Source: Dactylosporangium fulvum
Lineage (GTDB): Bacteria > Actinomycetota > Actinomycetes > Mycobacteriales > Micromonosporaceae
Direction: 5' to 3'
Assembly (NCBI RefSeq): GCF_025137375.1
Contig: NZ_CP073720.1
Coordinates: 4,302,501-4,366,500, forward strand
Length of the DNA: 64,000 bases
This document shows positions 43,037 to 52,482 of this stretch, in pieces. The stretch's first letter is position 1; every line of letters begins with the position of its first letter. A program made the position numbers and the translations under genes. The notes below the pieces were generated by a model. That model ran no database searches, was not told the origin of the DNA, and was given only the letters and a program-made list of their open reading frames with translations.

Positions 43037-43986
43037 CGACCATCCCGATGGCGCCGGCGGACCCGGACATCCGGGTCCGCCGCCCCGCCACGCGCGGCGC
43101 CGACCGGCGCCGGGCCGCCCGCCGGACCCCGTTGTGGCTGCTGCTGCCCACGGCGGCCGTCCTGCTGCCGCTGTTCGCCTACCCGATCTACCAGCTCGGT
43201 CTGCTGTCCGTGCTGGACTTCCGGCAGGCGCAGGTCAGCGGCGGCCAGCCGACCCGGTTCGTCGGGCTCGACAACTACCGGGCCCTCGTCGGTGACGGCA
43301 CGTTCTGGTCCGTGCTCGTCGCCACCGTCGGCTTCGCAGCCGCCTGTGTCGTGGCCACCCTCGCCGTCGGCGCCGCCCTCGCCGTGCTGCTGACCAGGGT
43401 GAGCCGCTGGCCCAGGGCCGCGCTGTCGCTCGCCGCGATGGCCGCCTGGGCCGCTCCGGCGATCACCGGCTCCACTGTCTGGATGTTCCTCTTCGACGCC
43501 AACCTCGGCCTCGTCAACCAGGTGCTCGGCCTCGACGGCCACAACTGGATGTACGACCGGTACAGCGCTTTCGCCCTCGTCGGCGCGGTGGTCGTCTGGC
43601 ACTCGTTCCCGTTCGTGATGGTCACGCTCTACGCCGGCATCCGCGCGATCCCGGACAGCACCCTGGAGGCCGCCGCCCTGGACGGGGCCGGCACCTGGCA
43701 GACCTTCTGGCGCATCGTCGTGCCGATGCTGCGCCCGCTGCTGGCCATCGTGGTGATCCAGTCGATCATCTGGGACTTCAAGATCTTCACCCAGATCTAC
43801 GTGATGACCGGCGGCGGAGGCATCGCCGGGCAGAACCTCACCCTCAACGTCTACGCCTACCAGCAGGCGTTCGCCGCCTCCGAGTACGGCCTCGGCTCCG
43901 CGATCGGCGTCGTCATGATGCTCATCCTGCTCGGCGTCACGCTCGTCTACCTCCGCGCGCTGCGCCGCGAAGGCGAGGCGCTGTGA
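43033..43986 (+). CDS. Sugar ABC transporter permease 1
   Basis: 317 residues from GTG 43033, overlapping the binding-protein stop by four bases. MalF/UgpA-type membrane protein with six helices, for example PLWLLLPTAAVLLPLFAYPI, and the EAA loop DSTLEAAALDGAGTWQTFWR. A basic N-terminal tail (RRPATRGADRRRAARR) faces the cytoplasm. Forms the channel with the next gene's product. Confidence 0.94.
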   Translation: MTTIPMAPADPDIRVRRPATRGADRRRAARRTPLWLLLPTAAVLLPLFAYPIYQLGLLSVLDFRQAQVSGGQPTRFVGLDNYRALVGDGTFWSVLVATVGFAAACVVATLAVGAALAVLLTRVSRWPRAALSLAAMAAWAAPAITGSTVWMFLFDANLGLVNQVLGLDGHNWMYDRYSAFALVGAVVVWHSFPFVMVTLYAGIRAIPDSTLEAAALDGAGTWQTFWRIVVPMLRPLLAIVVIQSIIWDFKIFTQIYVMTGGGGIAGQNLTLNVYAYQQAFAASEYGLGSAIGVVMMLILLGVTLVYLRALRREGEAL

Positions 43987-44822
43987 GGATCCGACGCCGT
44001 GTCGCCGACGCGACCGCGATCCTGGTCGCCCTGGTCACGATCTTCCCCATCTACTGGATGCTGCTGTCCGCGGTCAAGCCGGCCGGGGAGGTGCAGTCGT
44101 TGCACCAGCGGCCGTGGACCCTCGCGCCGTCGCTGGACAGCTTCCGGCGCGTGCTCGGCGTCGAGAACTTCGGACGGTACTTCCTCAACAGCCTCATCGT
44201 CGCGCTCCTCGTCGTCGCGCTCTCCGCCGGCATCGCGTTCCTGGCCGCGGTGGCGGTGACCAGGTTCCGGTTCCGGTTCCGCGCCACGATCCTCGTGCTG
44301 TTCCTGGTGGCGCAGATGGTGCCCATCGAGGCGCTGACCATCCCGCTGTTCTTCCTGATCCGCGACATCGGCAGCGCCGTCCCCGGGGTCGGCCTCAACA
44401 CGCTCGGCTCCCTCGTGCTGGTGCATCTCGCGTTCACGCTCCCGTTCGCGATCTGGATGCTGCGCGGCTTCGTCGCCGCCGTGCCCGAGGAGATCGAGGA
44501 GGCGGCGCTGCTCGACGGCGCCAGCCGCTTCACGGTGCTGTGGCGGATCCTCTTCCCGCTCGTCGCGCCCGGGCTCGCGGCGACGAGCGTCTTCTCGTTC
44601 ATCACCGCGTGGAACGACTTCCTGTTCGCCCGTACCTTCATCATCAGCGCGACCGACAACCAGACCCTGCCGATGGCGCTGCTCGTCTTCTTCAAGCCCG
44701 ACGAGAACGACTGGGGCGGCATCATGGCCGCGTCGGTCCTCATGACCGTGCCCGTGCTCGTCTTCTTCGTTGTTGTGCGCCGCCGCCTCGTTGCGGGTCT
44801 CGGCGGGGCGGTGAAGGACTGA
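43983..44822 (+). CDS. Sugar ABC transporter permease 2
   Basis: 279 residues, MalG/UgpE type, starting at GTG 43983 that overlaps the stop of permease 1. Six helices, including TAILVALVTIFPIYWMLLSA, and the EAA loop PEEIEEAALLDGASRFTVLW. The stop shares a base with the start of the hexosaminidase gene. Confidence 0.94.
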   Translation: MRIRRRVADATAILVALVTIFPIYWMLLSAVKPAGEVQSLHQRPWTLAPSLDSFRRVLGVENFGRYFLNSLIVALLVVALSAGIAFLAAVAVTRFRFRFRATILVLFLVAQMVPIEALTIPLFFLIRDIGSAVPGVGLNTLGSLVLVHLAFTLPFAIWMLRGFVAAVPEEIEEAALLDGASRFTVLWRILFPLVAPGLAATSVFSFITAWNDFLFARTFIISATDNQTLPMALLVFFKPDENDWGGIMAASVLMTVPVLVFFVVVRRRLVAGLGGAVKD

Positions 44823-46456
44823 TGATCCCAAGACCCTCCACAGTGGAGTACCGGCTCGGTGCGTTCGTGCTGTCCGACCGGACCGTCCTGCACGCCGAAC
44901 CGAGGCTCGCCGGGGTCGCGGCGTGGCTGCGTGCCACGCTCGGCCCGCCGACCGGTGCGACGCTGCCGCCCGGCACCGTCACGCCGGCCGGCGCGGACGC
45001 CGTCGTGCTGCGATTGGACGGCACGCTGCCCGCGAGCGGCTACCGGCTCCGCGTCACCACGGATCGGATCGACCTCGCCGGCGGCGACCCCGCCGGCGTC
45101 TTCCACGGCGCGCAGACCCTCCGGCAGCTGTTGCCGCCGGAGACCCTGCGCCGCGCCAGGATCGGCGCCGGCCCGTGGCGGGTGCCGGCCGTCGAGATCA
45201 CCGACGCGCCGCGCTTCTCCTGGCGCGGCTGCATGCTCGACGTCGCCCGGCACTTCATGCCCAAAGCCGACGTGCTGCGCTTCGTCGACCTCCTCGCCCT
45301 GCACAAGCTCAACGTGCTGCACCTGCACCTCACCGACGACCAGGGCTGGCGCCTGCCCAGCCGGCGCTACCCGCTGCTGACCGAGACCGGAGCCTGGCGC
45401 GCCGAGAGCATGCGCGGCTCCCGCCACCACGAACAGCACGACGGCCGGCCCCACGGGGGCTTCTACACCGCGGACGACCTTCGCGAGATCGTCGCGTACG
45501 CCGCGGAACGACACATCACCGTCGTTCCCGAGGTCGACCTTCCCGGCCACACCCAGGCCGCCGTCGCCGCGTACCCGTGGCTCGGCAACGGCGGCCCACC
45601 CGTGCCGGTGCGGACCAGCTGGGGCATCTCATCCCACGTCCTCAACGTTTCCGACGTCGCGCTCGACTTCTGCCGCCACATCATCGATGAGGTCTGCGAC
45701 ATCTTCCCCGGCCCGTACATCGGCATCGGCGGCGACGAGTGCCCCAAGGACGAGTGGCGGGCCAGCCCGCTCGCCCAGCAGCGGATGCGCGACCTCGGCC
45801 TGCCCGACGAGGAGGCGCTGTTCAGCTGGTTCGTCGGCCGGCTCGCCGCCCACGCGGCGGGTCACGGCAGGCGGATCTACGGCTGGGACGAGATCCTGGC
45901 GGGAGGCGCGCCGGCCGGCGCCGCCATCGCTGCCTGGCGCGGCCCCGAGATGACGGCGCTGGCCGCTCGTGCCGGCCACGACGTGGTCGCCTGCCCCGAC
46001 ATGTCCGTCTACCTCGACTACCGCCAGACCGACGACCCCGGCGAGCCGATCCCGGTCGGCACCGTGCTGTCCCTGGCCGACGTCCACGCCTTCGAGCCGG
46101 TGCCCGACGGGCTGACCGGCGCGGAGGCGGCACGGGTGATCGGCGCCCAGTGCAACGTCTGGACCGAGCACATGGATTCCACCCGCGCCGTCGACTACAT
46201 GGTCTTCCCGCGACTTTGTGCCTTCGCCGAGGTCGCGTGGGGCCCGCGGGACCGCGACCACGACGACTTCCAGCGACGGCTGGCGGAGCACCTGCCGCGT
46301 CTGGACGCGCTCGGCGTCGAATACCGGCGACCGGAGGGCCCGCGACCATGGCAGACGCGCCCGGACGCGCTGGGCCGCCCACGGGCTGCGGACGAACGCC
46401 GTGCCGAGCTCCTGGAGCTCACGGCGTCCCTCCGCACACCGCCGCCCGGCGCGTGA
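44822..46456 (+). CDS. Family GH20 beta-N-acetylhexosaminidase
   Basis: 544 residues from ATG 44822 (TGATG overlap with the permease). The N-terminal GH20b domain (residues ~1-130) precedes the barrel: FSWRGCMLDVARHFMPKADV, LHLHLTDDQGWRLP, VVPEVDLPGHTQAAV, and the catalytic Asp-Glu pair in YIGIGGDECPKDEW. WTEHMDSTRAVDYMVFPRLC is the typical late Trp/Tyr region. No signal peptide, so it cleaves imported beta-GlcNAc or GalNAc saccharides inside the cell, which agrees with its ABC operon. Confidence 0.95.
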   Translation: MIPRPSTVEYRLGAFVLSDRTVLHAEPRLAGVAAWLRATLGPPTGATLPPGTVTPAGADAVVLRLDGTLPASGYRLRVTTDRIDLAGGDPAGVFHGAQTLRQLLPPETLRRARIGAGPWRVPAVEITDAPRFSWRGCMLDVARHFMPKADVLRFVDLLALHKLNVLHLHLTDDQGWRLPSRRYPLLTETGAWRAESMRGSRHHEQHDGRPHGGFYTADDLREIVAYAAERHITVVPEVDLPGHTQAAVAAYPWLGNGGPPVPVRTSWGISSHVLNVSDVALDFCRHIIDEVCDIFPGPYIGIGGDECPKDEWRASPLAQQRMRDLGLPDEEALFSWFVGRLAAHAAGHGRRIYGWDEILAGGAPAGAAIAAWRGPEMTALAARAGHDVVACPDMSVYLDYRQTDDPGEPIPVGTVLSLADVHAFEPVPDGLTGAEAARVIGAQCNVWTEHMDSTRAVDYMVFPRLCAFAEVAWGPRDRDHDDFQRRLAEHLPRLDALGVEYRRPEGPRPWQTRPDALGRPRAADERRAELLELTASLRTPPPGA

Positions 46457-47887
46457 ACGGGTTCCCGCGCATTTTTCCGAGGTCCGACTCGTACCCGATA
46501 CCTACGCCATTCGGTTGGTGGGGGAGTGGGCACCTGCTGGCCATCGTTGATGTGGGCGGTGCGGGACGTCACTGTTCGCCACCCTGCCGACCGATATCGG
46601 CTGCCGATGGCTTCACGTCGCATCGCAGATGTCCGGTGAGTGAGCGGCGCATCGCTGGTCCGCGAGTTCGCGTGATTTGCGCACCCTGCGGCTCTCAGCT
46701 CGGTGCACCTGCGGTCGGGCTGCGGCACAACTTCGTTACGGCGGCGATGTCCGCGTCGTTCAGGCCAGTTGCTTCGGCCTTGTTGTGTCGCTGCTGCACT
46801 GCGCTGGCTACTGATCTGTCACCCATGTCCTGAGACCCGGCAGAACCAACTCAGGTAACCCACCTACTCCGCCGACGGATCCTGCTCCCCAGCTAACATC
46901 CACGACCGCAGATCACTGAAATCGGGTCAGAGCCAGTTTTCAACCGTCGTTGACACACCGCACCTACCGCACGTGTCCGGGCGGTGGATCTCCACCCGGT
47001 CGGGCCGGTCCACCTGGCGCAGCCTGAACCCGGCCTCGCCGGGCTGCTTGCCCGGCGGGCGGCCTGACACTTCCCGCCGTGACCGTCGCGGCGCCTTGCC
47101 CGGCCCGTCTGATGACGGCGGTCTCGACGAGGTGCGGGAGTCCTTACGCAGCAACGCTTCCAGTTAGGCGACCCGGCGGGTCAGCGCCTCGCTCCGGGCG
47201 TCGTGTTCCACGATCGCCGCGTCCCGTTCGGCGAGAACTGTTTCCAGCCGCGCCAACCGCTCCAGCACCTGGCGAGAGGCAGCGAACCGGACACGCCGCC
47301 AGGATGCATCAGACCACCCGGCAAGATCAAGACCTACGCTGACTGGGAATCAGCTGAATGGATACGCCTCGGTGCTGTCGTCGGCCCGCATCGATGGCAA
47401 ATGCTGCAATTTCTTTGATCGACGGACGGCATTGCATGCCTTGACGCTCTTCGATTGCCGTGCAAGCATCGATGAGTGAAACGGGGTTGAAGCGTTGATC
47501 TCCGACGTGCTTCCGCAATTCGATCATGGGGGTAATGTGCCACACGAAGCGACCGGCGTAGCCAGAGCTTGCGGATGCTGACGCATCGCACGGATCGGCT
47601 GTCTTTGTCTTAGGATTACGTGGCTGAATCTTGCGTTCGGCGTTGGCTGCCGCGCAGGGTCACGTTCGCGAATTCCGCATTCGCTCCACGTCCGGTTGCG
47701 ATGAATCACGTTGCCCGAAATACGTTGGAGAATCGGCGGTCTGGCATCACCTTTATGCGTATTGTTGTGCGCCGCGCGGGGTCTGCCTTTCGGCCACCTC
47801 GATCGCAGTTCTTGAAGAGTTCAGCGTGCCTTGTGAACGGCAGGCGAACGTCTGCTGTTCTGCGAGCGTGCCACCATTACGAAACGG
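46457..47887. other. 1.4-kb gap upstream of the biosynthetic cluster
   Basis: No intact gene. It holds an IS66-type transposase relic (46927-47290). From about 47320 to 47880 the sequence is visibly richer in A and T than its surroundings. A minus-strand frame ending at 47327 gives MIELRKHVGDQRFNPVSLID and following residues; it looks protein-like but has no recognised family or good start. The promoter for the cluster should lie in the last 200 bases. Confidence 0.6.
46927..47290 (-). pseudogene. IS66-family transposase N-terminal relic
   Basis: The minus strand from about 47290 gives RLETVLAERDAAIVEHDARS, then LTRRVA and an in-frame stop. It goes on as LEALLRKDSRTSSRPPSSDG, PGKAPRRSRREVSGRPPGKQ and HRPDTCGRCG. 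The SSxPPSSDGPGK...RxPGKQPG...HxPxxCxxCG pattern is the IS66 transposase N-terminal zinc-finger region. The stop codon and the missing catalytic domain show it is dead. Confidence 0.75.
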
Positions 47888-50887
47888 GTGAAGATGACGA
47901 CAGGCCTCGTCCCCGCTTTGGGCAGCGGCTTCTGCAGGTTCGCCGAGACTGCGGCGGACCGGCCTGCGCTCGTGCTCAGTCAGCGGGTGCTCAGCTACGG
48001 CGAGTGCAACGACACGGCACGCAGATGGGCTTCGCTGCTGTGGGACGCCGCCGGTGACCGTCCCCGCAGAATCGGCGTCCTCGGGTACCGCAGCGAGATC
48101 TCCTATCTCGGGGTGCTCACCGGCGTGCTCCTGGGCGCCGCCTTCGTGCCGCTGAATCCGAACTTCCCGCAACGACGGACCCGCGCGATGCTGGAGAGCG
48201 CGGACATCGACGCGCTCATCGTCGATGACGCGGCGGCCGGGCAGTTGCCGGAGCTGCTGGATGGGCTGCGGCGACCGCCGGTCGTGCTGGTCCCCGGAGC
48301 GGTCGCGCCCGCGGCGGTCGATGGCCGGGCCCTCACCGCCGCCGACGTGGCCGGTGCGGGTCTGCTGTCCACCATACCGGGATCGGCGCCGGATGATCTC
48401 GCGTATCTGCTGTTCACGTCGGGCAGCACGGGAACGCCCAAAGGTGTGCCGATCACCGTCGGCAACCTGTCTGCCTTCCTCGGATACGTCCAGGAGCGAT
48501 ACGCCATCCAGCCGTTCGACAGGTTGAGTCAGACGTTTGAGCAGACGTTCGACCTGTCGGTGTTCGATCTGCTGATGGCCTGGGAGAACGGCGCCGCGCT
48601 CTGTGCCATGAAACCCATCGACCTGGTCAGCCCGTTCGGGTACCTGGACCGTAACAACGTCACCGTGTGGTTCTCGGTGCCGTCGGTGGCGGCGCTGCTG
48701 CGCAAACGCGGCACGCTGCTGCCTGGGTCGTTGCCGACGCTGCGCTGGTCGCTTTTCTGCGGGGAGCCGCTGCCGCGTGGCACGGCGGAGGCTTGGCAGG
48801 CGGCAGCGCCGAACTCTGTGGTCGAGAACCTGTACGGGCCGACCGAGGCGACCATCGCCTGCGCGGTGCACCGCTGGGATCCGGCCGTGAGCCCGGGGCT
48901 CTGTGTGCACGACACCGTTCCCATCGGACAGTTCTTCCCCGGCATGGAACCACTCGTCGTGGACCGCTCGCTGAGGCCCGTACAGGACGGCGCAGCCGGA
49001 GAACTGTGTCTCGCCGGCCCGCAGGTGACGTCGGGCTACTGGCGTGCGCACGAGCTGACGGACGTGTCCTTCTTCGAACACGGGGGCCTCCGATACTACC
49101 GCACCGGTGACCTGGTTCGGGCCAACGGTTGTGACTACGCGTACCTCGGGCGCGGCGATCATCAGGTGAAGGTCGGCGGGCATCGCATCGAGCTCGGCGA
49201 GGTCGAGGCGGTCCTGCGACAGGCTGGCGCTGTCGAGGCGGTGTGCCTGGTGTGGCCAGATCAGCACACGCTCACCGCCGTCGTGTCCGGGGGTTCGGCG
49301 ACGACCCCGCAGCTGATTCACGAGGCGGCGCGGCAACTGCCGCCCTACATGACGCCATGGGTGGTCCGGCGCATCGCGCAGATGCCGCTGAACAGCAGCG
49401 GGAAGATCGACCGCGGCAAGCTGCGCGACTGGCTGGGTGACTCTGGTGGGCAAGGGCGCGACGGGCGGAGGTTCGGTGCCGCCGTCGTACGGGTCGACAG
49501 CGTCGAAGAACTCGTGGCGTGCACCTTGCGGGTCCCGCGGGAGCAGGTGACCGACGGCCTGTCGTACCAGTCGATCCAGGAATGGGACTCGCTGGGCCAC
49601 GTCGCACTGATGGTGGCGTTGGAGGAGACCTATGGCAGGGCGGTGAGCCCGGAATGCATGACGGCACTGCACTCGATCGCCGCGATCAAGGAGTTCGTCG
49701 GTGAGGGCCTGGACTCTGCCGCCCAGCCGCTCACCCAACCGCTCACACAGCCGGCGGCCGTCCACCGGGGACTCGACGGCATCGTGGTGGACCGCAGCGA
49801 GATCACCAACGTCGACGGAGCGGCCGGGGTCCTGGAGTACCGCGGCTACAGCATCCACGATCTCGTCGAGCACGCCTCGTACGAGGACGTCGCCCACCTG
49901 CTGATCGCCGGTGACCTTCCGGGGCCGGACGCCCGGCGGCAGCTGCACACCGAGCTTGCGGCGGGACGCCGACTGCCACCCGCGGTGCTCGAACTGTTGC
50001 GCTCGCTGCGGTCAGTGCATCCCATGGACGCGCTGCTCGCCGCGGTGCCGGCGGTGCAGGCGTTCGATGGGGAGTACGGGGCGCGAACCGACGAGAGCTA
50101 CGACGACGCCCGCACCGCGGGGGTGCGGCTGATCGGCGCCATCCCCATGCTGGTCGCGGCGCACCACGCGTTTCGCAGCGGTCGGGAGTTCGTGCCGCCG
50201 CCGGAGCGGCTCGGTCACGTCGACGCGTTCCTCACCGCGCTGACCGGCACGACACCGGCCGACGCGACGGTACGTTTCGTTACCCGAGGGCTGGTGATCC
50301 ACGCCGATCACAGCTCGAACGCCTCGACGTTCGCGGCCCGGGTGGTCACCGGGTGCCGCAGCGGCATCCACAACGCGGTCACCGCGGCCATCGCGGCGGC
50401 CGGAGGGCCTCTGCACGGCGGAGCGGCCGAGCGGGTGATGCGCCTGATCGACGAGATCGGCGTGCCGGAGAACGCGCGTGACTACGTGGAGCGGACCCGG
50501 CGGCGCGGCGAGCCGGTGATGGGTTTCGGTCACCGCGTGTACCGCACCGAGGATCCCCGGGTCCGGTATCTGCGCTCGATCGTGGTCGACCTGTCTCACC
50601 AACGCGGTGACGATCGCGAGCTGCAGGTGCTCGACGCGGTGGCCGCGGCCATGGCCAGGTATCGGCGGCACGGCCTGGCTCCGAACGTCGACCTGTACGC
50701 GGGCCTCGGCTACCGGCTCATGGACCTGCCGGAGGACCTGACAGTACCGATGTTCGTGATCGGGCGGGCCGCAGGCTGGGTGGCGCATGTGTTGGAACAG
50801 CATCGGAACAACGTGCTCATACGGCCGCTCATGGAGTACGCCGGCCCTCAGGGGCGCAGCGTCCTGCAGGATCCCGGCCGGGTATGA
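47888..50887 (+). CDS. Adenylation - carrier protein - citrate synthase fusion
   Basis: 999 residues, three complete modules. Residues 1-520 are an AMP-forming adenylation domain: LLFTSGSTGTPKG (175), NLYGPTEATI (314), YYRTGDL (403), GRGDHQVKVGGHRIELGEVE (421) and the catalytic Lys in NSSGKID (506). The FDLSVFD motif has the Asp that usually binds an amino-acid amine. Residues 535-605 are a carrier protein with phosphopantetheine Ser568 in EWDSLGHVAL. Residues 630-999 are a citrate synthase: HADHSSNASTFAARVV (805), PLHGGAAERV with His843, GFGHRVY with His882, NVDLY with Asp935. The catalytic triad is intact. First gene of the cluster; the start could also be ATG 47894. Confidence 0.93.
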   Translation: MKMTTGLVPALGSGFCRFAETAADRPALVLSQRVLSYGECNDTARRWASLLWDAAGDRPRRIGVLGYRSEISYLGVLTGVLLGAAFVPLNPNFPQRRTRAMLESADIDALIVDDAAAGQLPELLDGLRRPPVVLVPGAVAPAAVDGRALTAADVAGAGLLSTIPGSAPDDLAYLLFTSGSTGTPKGVPITVGNLSAFLGYVQERYAIQPFDRLSQTFEQTFDLSVFDLLMAWENGAALCAMKPIDLVSPFGYLDRNNVTVWFSVPSVAALLRKRGTLLPGSLPTLRWSLFCGEPLPRGTAEAWQAAAPNSVVENLYGPTEATIACAVHRWDPAVSPGLCVHDTVPIGQFFPGMEPLVVDRSLRPVQDGAAGELCLAGPQVTSGYWRAHELTDVSFFEHGGLRYYRTGDLVRANGCDYAYLGRGDHQVKVGGHRIELGEVEAVLRQAGAVEAVCLVWPDQHTLTAVVSGGSATTPQLIHEAARQLPPYMTPWVVRRIAQMPLNSSGKIDRGKLRDWLGDSGGQGRDGRRFGAAVVRVDSVEELVACTLRVPREQVTDGLSYQSIQEWDSLGHVALMVALEETYGRAVSPECMTALHSIAAIKEFVGEGLDSAAQPLTQPLTQPAAVHRGLDGIVVDRSEITNVDGAAGVLEYRGYSIHDLVEHASYEDVAHLLIAGDLPGPDARRQLHTELAAGRRLPPAVLELLRSLRSVHPMDALLAAVPAVQAFDGEYGARTDESYDDARTAGVRLIGAIPMLVAAHHAFRSGREFVPPPERLGHVDAFLTALTGTTPADATVRFVTRGLVIHADHSSNASTFAARVVTGCRSGIHNAVTAAIAAAGGPLHGGAAERVMRLIDEIGVPENARDYVERTRRRGEPVMGFGHRVYRTEDPRVRYLRSIVVDLSHQRGDDRELQVLDAVAAAMARYRRHGLAPNVDLYAGLGYRLMDLPEDLTVPMFVIGRAAGWVAHVLEQHRNNVLIRPLMEYAGPQGRSVLQDPGRV

Positions 50888-50981
50888 GCACACCTTCCCA
50901 TACCCGGCGGCGCGTTCGCGCCGCACCGTCCCGCTGCAGCCGCGTGATCCGCGACGCGCAGCGACGAGCCGGAGGCCTGGT

Positions 50982-51737
50982 ATGTCCCGTGAATGGGATG
51001 CCCGCACGTACGACTCGCTGCCGCTGCCGCACACCAGGTGGAGTAGGCGGACACTGGCGCTGTTGACGTTGCGCGGGGACGAGACCGTGCTCGATGTGGG
51101 CGCCGGCACCGGGCGCGACGCGGCGGCGTTGCTCGACCTGCTCCCGCGCGGCCGGGTCATCGCCCTGGACGGCTCGGAACGGATGCTGCGCCAGTTGCGT
51201 GCGAACCTGGCGGGCCGCATGGAACGGGTCGACATCGTCCATGCCGACCTGAACGAGTCGTTCCGCCTGGACCGCACGGTCGATGCCGTGTTCAGTGTCG
51301 CGACGTTCCACTGGATCCACGACCACGCCGCCCTGTTCGGCCGTGTCGCGGCGGTACTGACGCCCGGCGGGCAGTTCGCGGCCGAGTGCGGGGGAACAGG
51401 ATGCGTGGCCCAGGTCCGCCGGGCGGTCGAAGCAGTGCTGGGCCGGCCAGCCGACGCGGCGTACTACGCCGACGTCGACGAGACCGTGCGGGCGCTCACC
51501 AAGGCCGGGTTCGAGGACATCGAGGCGGAGCTGATCGACGATCCGTTCCGGCTGCAGCCCGGCGAGCGACTGCGGGCGTACCTGGGTGCCGTGGTGCTCG
51601 GGCCGTATCTGGACCGCATGCCGGCCGGCAGGCACGAGTGGTTCCTCGGCGAGGTGGAGGCGCGGCTCGCCGAACCGGTCATCGACTACGTCCGGCTGAG
51701 CCTGCGGGCCCAGCTGGCGCCCCGGGACAACCGGTGA
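50982..51737 (+). CDS. SAM-dependent methyltransferase of the trans-aconitate methyltransferase type
   Basis: 251 residues from ATG 50982 with GGAGG six bases upstream. Class I fold: VLDVGAGTGRDAAALLDLLP binds SAM, VIALDGSERMLRQL the ribose Asp. TFHWIHDHAALFGRVAAVLT, GQFAAECGGTGCVAQVRRAV and GAVVLGPYLDRMP match the Tam family, which esterifies trans-aconitate and related polycarboxylates. Directly behind a citrate synthase domain this suggests that a citrate- or aconitate-like carboxylate is O-methylated. The exact substrate is inference. Confidence 0.85.
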   Translation: MSREWDARTYDSLPLPHTRWSRRTLALLTLRGDETVLDVGAGTGRDAAALLDLLPRGRVIALDGSERMLRQLRANLAGRMERVDIVHADLNESFRLDRTVDAVFSVATFHWIHDHAALFGRVAAVLTPGGQFAAECGGTGCVAQVRRAVEAVLGRPADAAYYADVDETVRALTKAGFEDIEAELIDDPFRLQPGERLRAYLGAVVLGPYLDRMPAGRHEWFLGEVEARLAEPVIDYVRLSLRAQLAPRDNR

Positions 51738-51774
51738 CAGGGTCGCCGGGCCCGGGACGCCCGGGAGTCCACCG

Positions 51775-52482
51775 ATGAGCGGCCGGTGCCGCGTCGTGCT
51801 CATGACGAGCCCGCTGCTGTCCGACGACGTCTGGTCCGAGGCCCGCGACTATTTGGCGCTGGCGACCGGTCACGAGGTGGTCGTGCCGGGCTACCCTCCC
51901 CGGCCGTTCACCGCGCCGTACACCGGACGGTACTGCGAAGCCGTTGCCGCGCACGTCGACGCCGCCGCGGTGAACATCTTGGTCTGCCACAGCGGAGCGG
52001 GCCGGCTTGCCGGCGCCGTCGTCGACATCTGGCCGACCGGCAGTGCCGTGGTTCTGGTGGATGCGCGCTTCCCCGCGCCGGGCCGGTCGTGGTGGGACGG
52101 CTGCCCGTCGACGCTCAGGCAGCGACTCGGGCCTCCGCAACCGGGTGCGTCCGCGCCCGCCTGGGCGGACTGGTGGACGGCAGAGCAGAAATCCGAACTG
52201 TTCGGTGCCGAACTGAGCGAGGAGCGGCTGGAGCGTATGTCCTTCCCGATTCCGTGGGATCTGCTGCTGGAGCAGGTGCCGGCCTCCTCGGGCCTGGAGG
52301 GCGTCGTGGGTTGCTACGTCCAGCTGTCACCGGCCTACACGCACGAGGCGGCCCGCGCCGCGGCCCGTGGTTGGACCGTCAGCCGCGTGGACAGTCACCA
52401 TCTCGGCATCGTGAACGACCTCGGCGTCGTCGGCGCCCCGTTGATCACCGCACTGGACGGAGTCCGTCGTGTCCTTGGCTAG
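51775..52482 (+). CDS. Alpha/beta hydrolase-like protein
   Basis: 235 residues. ILVCHSGAGRLAGAVVDIWP holds a GHSxG-like nucleophile elbow with Ser73; VVLVDARFPAPGRSWWDGCP and the late TVSRVDSHHLGIVNDLGVV (Asp and His) complete a plausible triad. Similar small proteins are found in actinobacterial clusters with the HSNAG/HSGAG motif. It may release or edit the carrier-bound intermediate as a thioesterase, or demethylate an ester. GGGAG precedes the ATG. The last 14 bases overlap the next gene. Confidence 0.75.
   Translation: MSGRCRVVLMTSPLLSDDVWSEARDYLALATGHEVVVPGYPPRPFTAPYTGRYCEAVAAHVDAAAVNILVCHSGAGRLAGAVVDIWPTGSAVVLVDARFPAPGRSWWDGCPSTLRQRLGPPQPGASAPAWADWWTAEQKSELFGAELSEERLERMSFPIPWDLLLEQVPASSGLEGVVGCYVQLSPAYTHEAARAAARGWTVSRVDSHHLGIVNDLGVVGAPLITALDGVRRVLG

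Noticed and set aside
44114..44821. Upstream in-frame extension of the GH20 gene through the permease gene
   Set aside because: The permease is real in another frame; the GH20 protein starts at the overlapping ATG 44822.
46695..46826. 43-codon minus-strand frame MGDRSVASAVQQRHNK
   Set aside because: No ribosome site or recognised family; lies in IS debris.
47327..47545. Minus-strand frame MIELRKHVGDQRFNPVSLID
   Set aside because: In the more AT-rich stretch an open frame is less expected, but no family or start signal supports it; kept only as a note.
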